DNA of 64,000 nucleotides from an uncultured Pseudomonadota bacterium (GTDB taxonomy: Bacteria > Pseudomonadota > Gammaproteobacteria > Burkholderiales > Thiobacillaceae), in contig CAILNT010000061.1 of NCBI GenBank assembly GCA_903835655.1, positions 25,390 through 89,389 on the forward strand, read 5' to 3'. Position numbers and translations under genes: made by a program. Below, one piece after another: positions 53,225-63,618 of this stretch; within the stretch, counting starts at the first letter, position 1, and each line of letters opens with the position of its first letter. The notes beneath the pieces were generated by a model, which saw only the letters and a program-made list of their open reading frames with translations, had not been told where the DNA came from and ran no database searches.

Positions 53225-54484
53225 ATGCCGTCATTTCAAAGCCTGTTTCTCGCCGCCCTGATCCTGGCCTTCGGCCTCAAGCTGTGGCTGCTGCTGCGCC
53301 AGATGCGCCATGTTTGGCAACACCGTGAATATCCGCCCGCCCGTTTCGCCGAGAGCGTGCCGCTGCAAGCGCACTACAAGGCGGCCGACTACACCTTGGC
53401 CAAGGCCCGCTTGAGCATGTTGCACCTCGTGCTGGAAGCCGGCTTGCTCCTGGCCTTCACACTGGGTGGCGGCCTGCGAAGCCTGGATCATCTGCTCACT
53501 CCCGGCCTGCCGCCCTTGTTTGCCGGCACCCTCTTGTTGCTGAGCGTTTTCCTGATCGGCGCCCTGTTGGAACTACCACTTGGCCTCTATCAGCAGTTCG
53601 GCATCGAGTCGCGCTTCGGCTTCAATCGCCAGACGCTGGGCGGTTATTTCGCCGACCTGGCGAAGCAGGCCCTGCTGGCACTGGTGATCGGCGGTCCGCT
53701 GCTCCTGCTGGTACTCTGGTTGATGGGCATCATGGGCACCACCTGGTGGATCTGGGTCTGGAGCGTGTGGATGGGCTTCAATCTGCTGGTGCTGACGCTC
53801 TATCCCACCGTGATCGCACCCTTGTTCAACAAGTTCACACCGCTCGCAGACACCACCCTGAAAGCCCGCATCGAGGCCCTGTTGCAGCGAGCCGGCTTCA
53901 CCGCCAGCGGCGTCTTCGTAATGGATGGCTCGCGCCGATCCAGCCACGGCAACGCCTATTTCACCGGCCTGGGCCGAAACAAGCGCATCGTCTTCTACGA
54001 CACCCTCCTGACCCAGTTGAGTCCGGAGCAGATCGAGGCCGTGTTGGCCCATGAACTGGGACACTTCAAGCACCACCACATCGTCAAGAGGATCGTCCTG
54101 ATGTCCGCCCTCTCGCTGAGTCTGCTCGCTCTCCTGGCCTGGTTGAAGCAAGCCCCCTGGTTCTATGCCGGCCTGGGTGTGAGCGCACCCTCGGACGCCA
54201 CTGCGCTCGCCCTGTTCTTCCTGGTCCTGCCGGTGTTTCTGTTTCCGCTGACGCCGCTCATGAGCCTGCACTCTCGTCGCCACGAGTTCGAGGCCGACAC
54301 TTTCGCCGCACACCATAGCAAGCCTTCCCACCTGATCTCCGCCCTGGTGCGGCTCTACCAGGACAATGCCGCCACGCTCACGCCCGACCCGATCTACTCG
54401 CTGTTCTACGACAGTCACCCCAAGGCAGTCGAACGCATCGCCAAGCTCGAGGTTCATGCCCAAGCACTCAGCCGTATGCCATGA
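53225..54484 (+). CDS. M48 (Ste24-type) membrane metalloprotease
   Basis: A 419-aa integral membrane protease of the CAAX-protease/Ste24 group. The N-terminal M48_N membrane part is residues 1-190, the zinc site is HELGH at 276-280, and the third ligand is in HEFEADTFAA. Further membrane segments flank the active site. In bacteria such enzymes act in membrane protein quality control; the substrate here is unknown. Confidence 0.92.
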   Translation: MPSFQSLFLAALILAFGLKLWLLLRQMRHVWQHREYPPARFAESVPLQAHYKAADYTLAKARLSMLHLVLEAGLLLAFTLGGGLRSLDHLLTPGLPPLFAGTLLLLSVFLIGALLELPLGLYQQFGIESRFGFNRQTLGGYFADLAKQALLALVIGGPLLLLVLWLMGIMGTTWWIWVWSVWMGFNLLVLTLYPTVIAPLFNKFTPLADTTLKARIEALLQRAGFTASGVFVMDGSRRSSHGNAYFTGLGRNKRIVFYDTLLTQLSPEQIEAVLAHELGHFKHHHIVKRIVLMSALSLSLLALLAWLKQAPWFYAGLGVSAPSDATALALFFLVLPVFLFPLTPLMSLHSRRHEFEADTFAAHHSKPSHLISALVRLYQDNAATLTPDPIYSLFYDSHPKAVERIAKLEVHAQALSRMP

Positions 54485-54524
54485 ACCCCCTTGTCCACCC
54501 CTTCACCGTGAACGCCCAACGCCC

Positions 54525-54869
54525 ATGACCGACACCTTCTGCGATCTCTCCCAAGGCAAGTGCAAACCCTGCGAAGGCGGCGTAGCCCCCCTCTCCGCCG
54601 CTGAAATCAGCGCCCTGATGCCCCAGCTCGTCAGCGACTGGCAGGTGCTAGAGGGCAAGTTGCAGCGCGACTTCAACTTCGCCGATCACTACATCACCAT
54701 GACCTTCGTCAACGCCGTGGCCTGGGTCTCGCACCAGCAGGGCCACCACCCCGACCTCACGGTGGGCTGGAATACCTGCCGGGTGGCGTACATCACCCAC
54801 GCCATCGGCGGCCTCTCCGAATCCGACTTCATCTGCGCCGCCAAGATCGACGCGCTGTTCACGCTTTGA
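54525..54869 (+). CDS. 4a-hydroxytetrahydrobiopterin dehydratase (DCoH family)
   Basis: A 114-aa protein with the PCD/DCoH motif DHYITMTFVNAVAWVS and the active-site HHPDLTVGW. An N-terminal extension with CDLSQGKCKPC carries cysteines. Likely recycles pterin cofactor, although no aromatic amino-acid hydroxylase is in the window. Its stop overlaps the TTG start of rsgA. Confidence 0.9.
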   Translation: MTDTFCDLSQGKCKPCEGGVAPLSAAEISALMPQLVSDWQVLEGKLQRDFNFADHYITMTFVNAVAWVSHQQGHHPDLTVGWNTCRVAYITHAIGGLSESDFICAAKIDALFTL

Positions 54870-55750
54870 CGATGCTGCGAGGCACGGTGGTCGCCGCCCA
54901 CGGCCGCCAGTTCCTGGTGGAAGGCGGTGAGGGTGTCGTCGAATGCGTCACCCGCGGCAAGAAAGGCGGCGTGGCCTGTGGCGATCGCGTCACCTTCGCC
55001 ATGACCAGCGCCGGCCACGGCGTCATCGAAAACATCGAGCCGCGCGGGAATCTGCTGTATCGCTCCGACGAATTCCGCAGCAAACTGATCGCCGCCAACG
55101 TCGACCAGGCCGGCATCGTGGTCGCCGCGGTGCCGGCGTTCCACGAAGAATTGTTGATCCGCTGCCTGGTGGCCTGTGAAGTGGCCGGCATTCCCGCCCT
55201 GATCGTGCTCAACAAGGCCGACCTGCCGGAGACGCAGGCTCTGGAGCGCCGACTCGCCCCCTATGCCGAACTGGGTTACCCGCTGCTGCGGGTGTCGGCG
55301 CGGGAAGACGTGGCCGCCCTGGAAGAGCGTCTGGCGGGCCAGGTCTCGGTGCTGGCGGGGGCCTCCGGCGTGGGCAAGAGCACCCTGCTCAACCGCCTGA
55401 TTCCAGACGCCTGCGCCGCCACCGGGGAGATCTCGTTTGCTCTGGACGCGGGAAAGCACACCACCACCCAGGCGCGGATGTTTCGCCTGCCCGATGGCGG
55501 CGCGCTGATCGACTCCCCCGGCATGCAGGAATTCGGCCTCAAACACCTGAATCAGGATGAACTCATGGCGGCCTTCCCGGAAATCCAAATCCGCCGCGGG
55601 CAGTGCCGCTTCTACAACTGCCGCCACGTCAAGGAACCGGGTTGCGCCGTGCTGGAAGCCGCCAGGGATGGCGGCATTCTGGTCAATCGGCTGCGGGTCT
55701 ATCACTCCCTGCTGGCGCAGATGCTCTCGTCCAGACAGGCTGCCGGCTGA
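54866..55750 (+). CDS. rsgA: Small-subunit ribosome maturation GTPase RsgA
   Basis: A 294-aa circularly permuted GTPase acting late in 30S assembly. An OB fold at the N-terminus is followed by G4 (NKAD), then G1 (GASGVGKST) and G3 (DSPG), and a C-terminal zinc finger with CRFYNCRHVKEPGC. Start is either TTG at 54,866, overlapping the previous stop, or ATG two codons later. Its 3' 49 bases overlap the convergent truC gene. Confidence 0.95.
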   Translation: MTMLRGTVVAAHGRQFLVEGGEGVVECVTRGKKGGVACGDRVTFAMTSAGHGVIENIEPRGNLLYRSDEFRSKLIAANVDQAGIVVAAVPAFHEELLIRCLVACEVAGIPALIVLNKADLPETQALERRLAPYAELGYPLLRVSAREDVAALEERLAGQVSVLAGASGVGKSTLLNRLIPDACAATGEISFALDAGKHTTTQARMFRLPDGGALIDSPGMQEFGLKHLNQDELMAAFPEIQIRRGQCRFYNCRHVKEPGCAVLEAARDGGILVNRLRVYHSLLAQMLSSRQAAG

Positions 55751-56484
55751 ATTCGCCACGCCTCACCCCATCCCAATGCGTCCAGCACGCGCTGAAAGTC
55801 GCCCGAGGGCGGTGCCTCCAGATGCAATGTCTGACCACTGACCGGGTGGAGTAGGCGCAGACGCGTCGCCACCAGCAGCAGCCGCTGGCTATCGAACAAG
55901 GCCTGAAACAGGCGGTTGTGCCGCCCCTTGCCATGGGTGGCATCACCGATGATCGGGTGGGAGAGATGTTTCAGATGGCGGCGCAACTGATGCCAGCGGC
56001 CGGTTGCGGGCTTCAGTTCCAGCAGGGCGTAACGGCTGCTCGGATAGCGATCCACTCGGTGAGGCAACTCCACCGTCGCCAGGCGGCGATAGCGGGTCAG
56101 CGCCGCTTGCGCCGGGCCGCCCGGCGCGCCGGCGTACGGATCGGCCAGGCGCACCAGCGGGTGATCGATCTCGCCGCGCTCCGGCGGATGGCCGCGCACC
56201 ACGGCAAGATAGGACTTTTCTACCTCGCCTTGCTCGAACTGGCCGCTCACAATCCGTCCCGCTTCGCGATCCAGCGCGAACAACAGCAATCCGGAAGTCC
56301 CCTTGTCGAGCCGATGCAGCGGCCACAGCGTGCGGCCGATCTGATCGCGCACTATTTGCAGTGCGAAGCGGGTTTCATGGCGATCCAGGCCGGTGCGATG
56401 CACCAGCAAGCCCGCGGGCTTGTGCACCGCGACCAGACTGTCGTCGCGATAGAGGATGGGTAGAGTTTCGGCAGAGGCGGACAT
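55702..56484 (-). CDS. truC: tRNA pseudouridine synthase C
   Basis: A 260-aa RluA-family synthase modifying U65 of tRNA. The catalytic aspartate is in HRLDKGTSGLLLFA. The early stretch VAVHKPAGLLVHR and DQIGRTLWPLHRLD match TruC better than RluA/RluC, and there is no S4 domain. It is convergent with rsgA. Confidence 0.85.
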   Translation of the reverse strand: MSASAETLPILYRDDSLVAVHKPAGLLVHRTGLDRHETRFALQIVRDQIGRTLWPLHRLDKGTSGLLLFALDREAGRIVSGQFEQGEVEKSYLAVVRGHPPERGEIDHPLVRLADPYAGAPGGPAQAALTRYRRLATVELPHRVDRYPSSRYALLELKPATGRWHQLRRHLKHLSHPIIGDATHGKGRHNRLFQALFDSQRLLLVATRLRLLHPVSGQTLHLEAPPSGDFQRVLDALGWGEAWRIQPAACLDESICASRE

Positions 56485-56710
56485 GCGGGCGATTATCCTT
56501 GAGGGGGCCCTGGCGCTTCGCCTTCCACACAGGCGGATTAACCCAGGATAAACACGGTGTTATTGCCTAGTTGATTATCACCAATAAACTGGTTACAGTC
56601 CCGCAACACCGGACGGGTTCGACCAGGCAGCGTCCAAACCCGGGAGGGTGCCGGCAAGCGCCCCACCCACGACCATGGCCGGGGCTGTAGCGAAACAGGG
56701 GGAGGCATCC

Positions 56711-57181
56711 ATGTACTGCAATATCAGCCGCATCAGCATCAATCTTTCCGACACCGACCGGCGGGCCATCGAGGCCGCCATTCAGGTTCTTCGCGACAAG
56801 CTCCAGCCGCATCTCATCGCGCTGGCTCCGGCGGACCGCAGCGCCCTGCCCAAGATGGGCGACAGTACCGTCGCCTTTGTGCGCCGGGCTGCCGATTACG
56901 CCCGTGCCGACAGCGCCTTGCGCCCAATCTATCTGGACATGGGTGGAATGGACCGCGATCTGGGCGCGGTGGATTTCCTGAACAGCCTGCAACGTCCTCT
57001 GGCGCAGATCGTCGCGAACCTCGACGACAGCGTCACGGCTGCGGGCACCGAAGCCTACCTCGCCGCGCTCGCCTACTACGTAGCGGTCAAGGGCGCGGCC
57101 CGCGCGCTCATTCCTGGCGCCCAACCCATCGCCGACGATCTCGGACAACGCCTCCCAGGCAGCAGTCCGCGCCCGATCTGA
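56711..57181 (+). CDS. Conserved hypothetical protein
   Basis: A 156-aa acidic, mainly helical protein with no signal peptide or membrane segment. I do not recognise the family. A GGAGG site lies six bases before the ATG (MYCNISRIS); the frame is open 21 codons further upstream. It ends 7 bases before the convergent zwf gene. The 226 bases upstream include AT-rich sequence around 56,555-56,600 that may hold its promoter. Confidence 0.6.
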   Translation: MYCNISRISINLSDTDRRAIEAAIQVLRDKLQPHLIALAPADRSALPKMGDSTVAFVRRAADYARADSALRPIYLDMGGMDRDLGAVDFLNSLQRPLAQIVANLDDSVTAAGTEAYLAALAYYVAVKGAARALIPGAQPIADDLGQRLPGSSPRPI

Positions 57182-57188
57182 GCGTCCC

Positions 57189-58670
57189 TCACACCGAATT
57201 CCGCCACTCCGTGTCTTCGCCATCGAACAGGCGGTTGGCTTCGATCGGGCCCCAGCCGCCGGCGGCGTAGGTGTGGATGAAATCACGTTCCTGGGCCCAG
57301 TATTTGAGGATGGGGTCGACCACGCGCCAGGCCCATTCCACTTCGTCGAAGCGGATGAACAGGGTGCGATCGCCCTCGATCACGTCCAGCAAGAGCGCCT
57401 CATAGGCGTCCAGCGGGTTTTCGTCCGGGTTGCGGAAGCTGGCGTTGAGTTTGACCACACGGGTATTCATGTCCAGGCCAGGCTGCTTGGCGTGGATTTC
57501 CATGTGCATACTCTCATCGGGCTGGATCGACAACACGATCCAGTTCGGCTCCAGGGTTTCCAGCGGCGTCTCGCGGAACAGTTGCTGCGGCGGGTGGCGC
57601 AGGCGCAGCGCGATCATCGACATCGACTGCTTCAGGCGCTTGCCGGTGCGCAGATAGAAGGGCACTCCGCGCCAGCGCCAGTTGTCGATGTAGAACTTGG
57701 CGGCGACGAAGGTTTCCGTCACGGAATCGTGTTCCACCCCCGCTTCTTCCTGGTAGCCGGCCACGGGCTGTCCGCCTATGAGGCCTGCCTTGTATTGGGC
57801 GCGGAAGGCATGGGCATGGATGGAGCGGCGCGAGATGGGACGGATGGAACGCAACACCTTGACCTTCTCGTCGCGTAGCGCGTCGGCCTCCAGAGCCGGT
57901 GGCGGCTCCATCGCCACCAGCGTGAGCAACTGCATCAGGTGGTTCTGCAACATGTCGCGCAAGGCGCCGGCCTTGTCGTAATAGTCGGCACGCTTCTCGA
58001 TGCCCAGATCCTCGGCCACGGTGATCTGCACATGGTCGATGTAGTTGCGGTTCCAGAGCGGCTCGATCAGGGTGTTGGCAAAGCGGAACACCAACAGGTT
58101 TTGCACCGTCTCCTTGCCCTGGTAGTGATCGATGCGGAATACCTGCTTCTCGTCGAAATAGCGGTGCAGCAACTGGTTGAGCATCTGCGCCGATTCGATG
58201 TCGACGCCGAAGGGTTTTTCCACGACGATGCGGTGCAGGCCACGCGGATGGGAGAGTCCGGCGCCATCGAGGTTCTTGATCACCGCGGAGAAATCGCCGG
58301 GCTTGATCGCCAGATAGAACACCACGTTGGAACACACGCCCAATTTCGGCTTGGCGAGCACTTCCTTGAGATCCAGGAAGGCCTGCGGGTCGTTCAGTTC
58401 CCCGCGCAGGTAGTCGAAGCGATTGACGAAGCGTTCCAAGTCGGCTACGTCCACCTTGAGCTTGTTCGTCAACAGGGTTCTGACGTAGTCGCGCCAGAGG
58501 ACGTCGTCCCATTCGCGCCGGCCGAAGGCGACGAAATTCAGCCCTTCCGGCAGCTTGCCGGCCAGTTCCAGGCGATACAGCGCCGGCAACAACTTGTTTG
58601 AGGCCAGATTGCCGGTGGCGCCGAAGATCACGAAATTACAGGGGGGAAGCGGGGTTTCCTGGTCGAACAT
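57189..58670 (-). CDS. zwf: Glucose-6-phosphate 1-dehydrogenase
   Basis: A 493-aa enzyme, first step of the oxidative pentose phosphate pathway. NADP-binding GATGNLASNKLLPALY is at the N-terminus, the substrate motif is RIDHYQGKE, and EKPFG precedes it. It precedes gnd on the opposite side of the same strand: gnd is transcribed first, then zwf 63 bases later. Confidence 0.96.
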   Translation of the reverse strand: MFDQETPLPPCNFVIFGATGNLASNKLLPALYRLELAGKLPEGLNFVAFGRREWDDVLWRDYVRTLLTNKLKVDVADLERFVNRFDYLRGELNDPQAFLDLKEVLAKPKLGVCSNVVFYLAIKPGDFSAVIKNLDGAGLSHPRGLHRIVVEKPFGVDIESAQMLNQLLHRYFDEKQVFRIDHYQGKETVQNLLVFRFANTLIEPLWNRNYIDHVQITVAEDLGIEKRADYYDKAGALRDMLQNHLMQLLTLVAMEPPPALEADALRDEKVKVLRSIRPISRRSIHAHAFRAQYKAGLIGGQPVAGYQEEAGVEHDSVTETFVAAKFYIDNWRWRGVPFYLRTGKRLKQSMSMIALRLRHPPQQLFRETPLETLEPNWIVLSIQPDESMHMEIHAKQPGLDMNTRVVKLNASFRNPDENPLDAYEALLLDVIEGDRTLFIRFDEVEWAWRVVDPILKYWAQERDFIHTYAAGGWGPIEANRLFDGEDTEWRNSV

Positions 58671-58733
58671 GGCAACCTCTCAGTTTGAGTGTCGGGTGTG
58701 CTGGGTGGCGCGGAGTTAGCTCAGTCCGCGGTG

Positions 58734-59648
58734 CTATTCCTTACCGATCGCGTGTCCGCCGAAGCCAAGGCGCATCATCGCCAGCATCTGATTGGCGAAA
58801 TCGCCCTTCCCCTGGCTGGCGAAACGGCTCATCAGCGCCAGCGTCATCACCGGCGTGGGCACGCCCAGATCGATAGACTCCATCGCGGTCCAGCGACCCT
58901 CGCCGGAATCCGCCACCAGGGGAGCGATGCCCTCCAGCGTCTGATCGGTCTTGAGGAAGTCCGCGGAGAGATCGAGCAGCCAGGAACGCACCACGGAGCT
59001 GTGTCGCCAGAGTTCGGCGATGGCGGCGATGTCGAGTTCGAACTCGTTCTTCGCCCGCATCAGGGCGAAGCCTTCGGCCAGCGCCTGCATCATGCCGTAC
59101 TCGATGCCGTTATGGACCATCTTGGTGAAATGGCCCGAGCCCACCGGGCCAGCATGCAGCCAACCGGTTTCGGGCGTAGGCGCGAGCACCTGCAGGAAGG
59201 GTTTAAGGCGAGCCAGATCGTCGTCACCACCACCCGCCATCAGGCAATACCCGTTACTCAAACCCCAGATGCCGCCAGACACGCCGACATCGACGAAGCC
59301 CAGGCCGAGGCCTTGCAGATGCAAGCCCCGACTTTGCGCCTCCTGGTAATAGCCGTTGGCGCCATCCACCAACAGGTCGCCGGGCTCCAGCAGCGGCGCG
59401 ATTTCCCGAATCGCCGTCTCGGTGGCGGCCCCCGCCGGCAACATCAGCCAGACGAGGCGTGGCGCGCTCAGTGCCGCAACCATCGCTTCCAGGTCGCCAC
59501 AGGCGTGCACATTGTGCTCTTCCGCGGCCAGCGCCTCGGTCACCGCGAAGTTCCGATTCAGGGCATGGACACTTACCCCGCCGCGCGCGAGACGCCGTGC
59601 CATATTGCCGCCCATGCGACCCAGTCCGTACAAGCCGATCTCCAACAT
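58734..59648 (-). CDS. gnd: 6-phosphogluconate dehydrogenase, short (GndA/YqeC-like) form
   Basis: A 304-aa decarboxylating dehydrogenase. The NAD(P) fold is YGLGRMGGNMARRL, and the substrate motif is GHFTKMVHNGIEYGMMQ. It belongs to the short class (about 300 aa) rather than the 470-aa enteric form, a class often NAD-dependent. With zwf it completes the route to ribulose-5-phosphate, apart from the lactonase, which is not in the window. Start is MLEIGLYG; the frame is open upstream. Confidence 0.93.
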   Translation of the reverse strand: MLEIGLYGLGRMGGNMARRLARGGVSVHALNRNFAVTEALAAEEHNVHACGDLEAMVAALSAPRLVWLMLPAGAATETAIREIAPLLEPGDLLVDGANGYYQEAQSRGLHLQGLGLGFVDVGVSGGIWGLSNGYCLMAGGGDDDLARLKPFLQVLAPTPETGWLHAGPVGSGHFTKMVHNGIEYGMMQALAEGFALMRAKNEFELDIAAIAELWRHSSVVRSWLLDLSADFLKTDQTLEGIAPLVADSGEGRWTAMESIDLGVPTPVMTLALMSRFASQGKGDFANQMLAMMRLGFGGHAIGKE

Positions 59649-59822
59649 GCCCCACCCCCCATTGAGAAAACAGCGACAGCTTACGGCAATGTCGCGGGTC
59701 ACGGACAACCCGTCGTACGAACGTATGACTGGTCCGTATATGCCATGGCAACGAACGAATATCCAGGCAGACTTTCTCCCCCACAAGGGCGAGCGCCCCG
59801 CCTCGCCCAATCAGGAGAATAC

Positions 59823-60278
59823 ATGAACTACCCTACCCTGTTCGCCACCCTGCTCAGCGGCGCACTGCTCCTGCCCTGCGCGGCCATGGCCGGCGCCACC
59901 CAAGAAGCCGCGACGATGGCCGCCGAACCCGCGATCAAGGTCGTGTACCACATCAACGATGCCAGCGTTGCCCGCGTTGCCCTGCGCAACATCGAGAATC
60001 ACCTGGACGCCAGCCCCGGCGTCAAGATCGTGGTCGTCACCCACGGCAAGGGCATCGACTTCCTGCTCAATGACGCCAAGGACGAGAAAGGCGCATACGA
60101 GCCTCAGGTAGCCGGTCTGCGCGATCGCGGCGTCACCTTCGACGTCTGCCGCAACACGCTCAAGAGTCGCAAGCTCAATGACGGCGCGGTGATCATGGAA
60201 GCGCAGGTGGTCCCGGCCGGGGTCGCCGAAATCGCCAGGCTGCAAGCACGCGAGGGCTACGTCTACCTCAAGCCCTGA
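59823..60278 (+). CDS. Secreted DsrE-like protein
   Basis: A 151-aa protein with a cleavable signal (LLSGALLLPCAAMAGA) and a DsrE/DsrF-like domain (KVVYHINDASVARVALRNI; VVVTHGKGIDFLL). A single cysteine (DVCRNTL) stands at the usual active position. Members occur in sulfur oxidisers and many others; no dsr genes are nearby. An AGGAG site lies six bases upstream. Confidence 0.85.
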   Translation: MNYPTLFATLLSGALLLPCAAMAGATQEAATMAAEPAIKVVYHINDASVARVALRNIENHLDASPGVKIVVVTHGKGIDFLLNDAKDEKGAYEPQVAGLRDRGVTFDVCRNTLKSRKLNDGAVIMEAQVVPAGVAEIARLQAREGYVYLKP

Positions 60279-60288
60279 GCCTCGCGAG

Positions 60289-60326
60289 CGGCCCGTCGCT
60301 CGGCCGCCGTCGAGAACGACGGGCCG
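60289..60326. terminator. Hairpin between convergent dsrE-like and chemoreceptor genes
   Basis: A perfect 10-bp inverted repeat CGGCCCGTCG/CGACGGGCCG with an 18-base loop lies in the 87-base convergent gap. There is no T-run on either side, so it may be a weak bidirectional terminator. Confidence 0.45.
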
Positions 60327-60365
60327 ACAGGCGATTTCCTGTTTCCCCGGGGCTCCCAGCCAACT

Positions 60366-62057
60366 TCATAACTTGAACATGTCGGCCAACCGCTTCAGTT
60401 CTCCGGAGCGTTGCAGCACGTCCACGGCGACGCCGGAAGCCTGGCCGCTGGCCAGGCTGCCTTGCTCGGTCATCTGTGCCACCTGTTCCGCGTTCTGTGC
60501 GATTTCCCGCGCCGCGAGGCCTTGTTCCTTGAGTGCGTGATTGATGTCTGCCACCGCCTGGATCACCCGCGCGGAGGCCGACTGGATGCTGGAGATGGAA
60601 TCGCCTGCCTGATGCGCGAGTTCCACCCCTTCGCCCACCCGCTTCACGCTCGCTTCCATTTCTTCCATCGCGCGATGGGCGCCGGCCTGAACCTTGTCGA
60701 TCATGCCGCTGATCTGTTGCGTGGAGTTGGCCGTGCGCTCCGCCAGTTTGCGTACTTCGTCCGCCACCACAGCGAAGCCACGCCCCTGTTCGCCGGCGCG
60801 TGCCGCCTCGATGGCGGCGTTCAGGGCAAGCAAATTGGTCTGGTCGGCGATTTCCTTGATGACGCCGACGATGGTGGAAATTTCGGTCGTATAGCCTTCC
60901 AGTTCACGGATGGTTTGGGAGGAGGTCCGTACCGCATCGGCAATGTGGCCAATCTCGTTGGCGGCGGCATGGATCACCTTCCCGCCATCACGCGATAAAT
61001 CTCCCGATTCACGCGACACCGTGTCGGCTTCATTGGCATGGTCGCCCACCTGGTCGATGGACACCGAGAGTTGTTCCACGGAGGCGGCCATGCCGGAGGC
61101 AGCCTCGGACTGCCGCTGTGCCGTCTGCGCGCAAAGGCTGCTGGATCGGGTCAGATCCTGCGCTGCGGCATCCAGCTTGCAGGTGCTCTGCTTGATCAGG
61201 GAAGCATTGCCCAGGAGATTGTTGCGCATGATGGCGAACTGAGCCAGCACCTCGCCCACTTCGTCATGTCCCGCCAGAGGCGCAGGCTTTGACAAATCGA
61301 AGGTGGCGATGGCATGCGCGGCCTTTACGGCATCGCGCAGGGGCGCGGTGAAGGAACGCACCACCACGAAAGCGACGGCCGGCCAAAGGATCACCGCGGA
61401 CGCGGCGACCAGATTCAGCAACAGGCTGAGGTTATCTAGCGAAGCCTGCAATTGCAGCCCCTGCGCCACGCTGACGGATTTCAACAAGCCACGCGCATCA
61501 TCGACCGCCACCCAACCCAGCGCCACGCAGAACAGGATCACAAAGATGGAAGACAGGGTGGATAGCCACAACTTGCTCGACAGCTTGAGGTCCATGAGCC
61601 AGCCTTGCAGACCTCCCGCGGCACCGGGGGCGAGCCGGCCGCCTTTCAGATGCAGGCCGGGATGCTCACGCAGGCGACGGTGGAGGGCCTCGGTGGCCTG
61701 CACCTCGTCGCGTGTGGGCTTGGAGCGCACCGACATGAAACCGCCGTCCTGGGTCGGCGTGACCGCGGCTTTCACCCAGTAGTGATCGCCGTTCTTGCGT
61801 CGATTCTTGACCACGCCCACCCAGGGATCACCCACCTTGACGGTGGACCAGAGATCGCGAAAAGCTTCCGCGGGCATGTCCGGATGGCGCACCATGTTCT
61901 GCGGCTGGCCGATCAATTCTTCCCGGGTATAGCCGGATGCCTCCACGAAATCGTCGTTGGCGAAGGTGATATTGCCCTTGGCGTCGGTCCAGCTGATGAT
62001 CGCCACACCCTCGGTTAACGGGTATTCGCGCTGGCTGACGGGCTGGTTGTTGCGCAT
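60366..62057 (-). CDS. Aer-like PAS methyl-accepting chemotaxis protein
   Basis: A 563-aa receptor with an N-terminal PAS domain in the cytoplasm ([21 protein letters not shown]), two closely spaced membrane helices (about 170-190 and 215-240), HAMP and the signalling tip [21 protein letters not shown]. The arrangement matches Aer, which senses redox through FAD bound to PAS. No chemotaxis genes are adjacent. I use the ATG of MRNNQPVSQ with AAGGA seven bases upstream. Confidence 0.92.
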   Translation of the reverse strand: MRNNQPVSQREYPLTEGVAIISWTDAKGNITFANDDFVEASGYTREELIGQPQNMVRHPDMPAEAFRDLWSTVKVGDPWVGVVKNRRKNGDHYWVKAAVTPTQDGGFMSVRSKPTRDEVQATEALHRRLREHPGLHLKGGRLAPGAAGGLQGWLMDLKLSSKLWLSTLSSIFVILFCVALGWVAVDDARGLLKSVSVAQGLQLQASLDNLSLLLNLVAASAVILWPAVAFVVVRSFTAPLRDAVKAAHAIATFDLSKPAPLAGHDEVGEVLAQFAIMRNNLLGNASLIKQSTCKLDAAAQDLTRSSSLCAQTAQRQSEAASGMAASVEQLSVSIDQVGDHANEADTVSRESGDLSRDGGKVIHAAANEIGHIADAVRTSSQTIRELEGYTTEISTIVGVIKEIADQTNLLALNAAIEAARAGEQGRGFAVVADEVRKLAERTANSTQQISGMIDKVQAGAHRAMEEMEASVKRVGEGVELAHQAGDSISSIQSASARVIQAVADINHALKEQGLAAREIAQNAEQVAQMTEQGSLASGQASGVAVDVLQRSGELKRLADMFKL

Positions 62058-62170
62058 GAAGGTATCCTTGTGCGTTGCGATCACTCAGCGACGGCTTCTA
62101 GTGCACGTCGGTTTCCGTTAAGGTTATCGGGTAAGCAGGCCATTTCTTTAGTGCTAATCAAGGACATTTC

Positions 62171-63589
62171 ATGCGCATTCTGTTCGCTACCTCCGAAGCC
62201 AGGCCACTCATCAAGACTGGCGGCCTGGCCGATGTTTCCGGCGCCCTTCCTGCCGCCTTGCGCGCGATCGGCCTCGACTGCCGCGTTTTGCTTCCGGGTT
62301 ACCCTGCCGTTCTGGCTGGAGCCAGGCAGGCGCGCCCGGTATCCAGGCTGGACGGGCTTGCGGGTGGGACGGTGGCCACCCTGCTGGAGGCCACCATGCC
62401 CGAGAATGGGACGCCCCTCTACATCCTCGATGCCCCCGAATTATTCCAGCGCGAGGGCGGCCCCTATCAGGATGTGGCCGGGCACGACCATCCGGATAAC
62501 GTCCTGCGCTTCGCGGTCTTTTCCCAGGTTGCCGCCCGTCTGGCTTGCAGCGACACGCCGCTGTCCTGGCACCCGGAAGTCCTGCATTGCAACGACTGGC
62601 AGACCGGCCTGGCCCCCGCCTACCTGCGTCTGGCGGGGCACGCCACGCCCACGGTCATGACCGTGCATAACCTGGCCTACCAGGGCATATTCCCGCCCGA
62701 GGACATGACCACGGTGGACCTGCCCGCGGAGAGTTTCTCGCTCAACGGCGTTGAATACTACGGCAGCCTCTCCTTCCTCAAGGCGGGCCTCTACTATGCC
62801 GACCGACTCACCACGGTCTCACCCAGCTACGCCGAGGAAATTCGCCTGCCCGCTCTGGGGATGGGCATGCAGGGATTGCTCACCACGCGCGGCGATGAGC
62901 TCGTCGGCATCCTCAATGGCATCGATACCGTCGAATGGAATGCTGCCAGCGACGTCCACCTGCCCTACACCTATACCTCGCGGGCGCTCGCGGGCAAGAG
63001 CCAGTGCAAGCTGAAGCTGCAACAGGATCTCAATCTGGAGCCAGGCCGCGATACGCCACTGTTCGGGGTCATCGCCCGCCTGGCGAATCAGAAGGGCCTC
63101 GACCTGGTCCTGGCGGTGGCGGAGGGCATCCTGCATCGCGGCGGCCAGATCGCTCTACTGGGCACCGGCGAGAAGACGCTGGAAGCCGCCTTCCATGATC
63201 TGTGCGCGCAACATCCCGGCCGAGTCGCCGCAGTGATCGGCTACGACGAAGGCCTGTCGCATCGCATCGAAGCCGGCTCGGACATCTTCCTCATGCCCTC
63301 CCGCTTCGAGCCCTGCGGCCTCAACCAGCTCTACAGCCTGCGCTACGGCACGGTTCCCATCGTCCATGCCACGGGGGGCCTGAAGGACACCGTGGAAGAT
63401 GGGGTCACCGGTTTCGTCTTCCACGAGCCCACCCCGCACGCGCTCTGGCTGGCGGTGGATCGCGCCCTCCACGCCTACACAGACCCGAAGGCCTGGAAGC
63501 GGATGATGCGCGCCGGCATGAGCCGCGATTTCAGCTGGGAAAAGAGCGCACGGGAATACGAGACGCTGTATCGCGGGCTGGTGGGGTAG
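62171..63589 (+). CDS. glgA: Glycogen synthase
   Basis: A 472-aa GT5 enzyme adding glucose from ADP-glucose to glycogen. The ADP-glucose site KTGGLADVSGALP is at residues about 15-27, and the C-terminal domain has SRFEPCGLNQL and GTVPIVHATGGL. No glgB, glgC or glgP is beside it in the window. It diverges from the Aer-like gene. Confidence 0.95.
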   Translation: MRILFATSEARPLIKTGGLADVSGALPAALRAIGLDCRVLLPGYPAVLAGARQARPVSRLDGLAGGTVATLLEATMPENGTPLYILDAPELFQREGGPYQDVAGHDHPDNVLRFAVFSQVAARLACSDTPLSWHPEVLHCNDWQTGLAPAYLRLAGHATPTVMTVHNLAYQGIFPPEDMTTVDLPAESFSLNGVEYYGSLSFLKAGLYYADRLTTVSPSYAEEIRLPALGMGMQGLLTTRGDELVGILNGIDTVEWNAASDVHLPYTYTSRALAGKSQCKLKLQQDLNLEPGRDTPLFGVIARLANQKGLDLVLAVAEGILHRGGQIALLGTGEKTLEAAFHDLCAQHPGRVAAVIGYDEGLSHRIEAGSDIFLMPSRFEPCGLNQLYSLRYGTVPIVHATGGLKDTVEDGVTGFVFHEPTPHALWLAVDRALHAYTDPKAWKRMMRAGMSRDFSWEKSAREYETLYRGLVG

Positions 63590-63618
63590 CAGGCGTTGGG
63601 CTGACACAGGATGCCAGA

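Noticed and set aside
58689..59822. An upstream extension of the DsrE-like gene opposite gnd
   Set aside because: The first part is antisense to gnd; the signal peptide and AGGAG site fix the start at 59,823.
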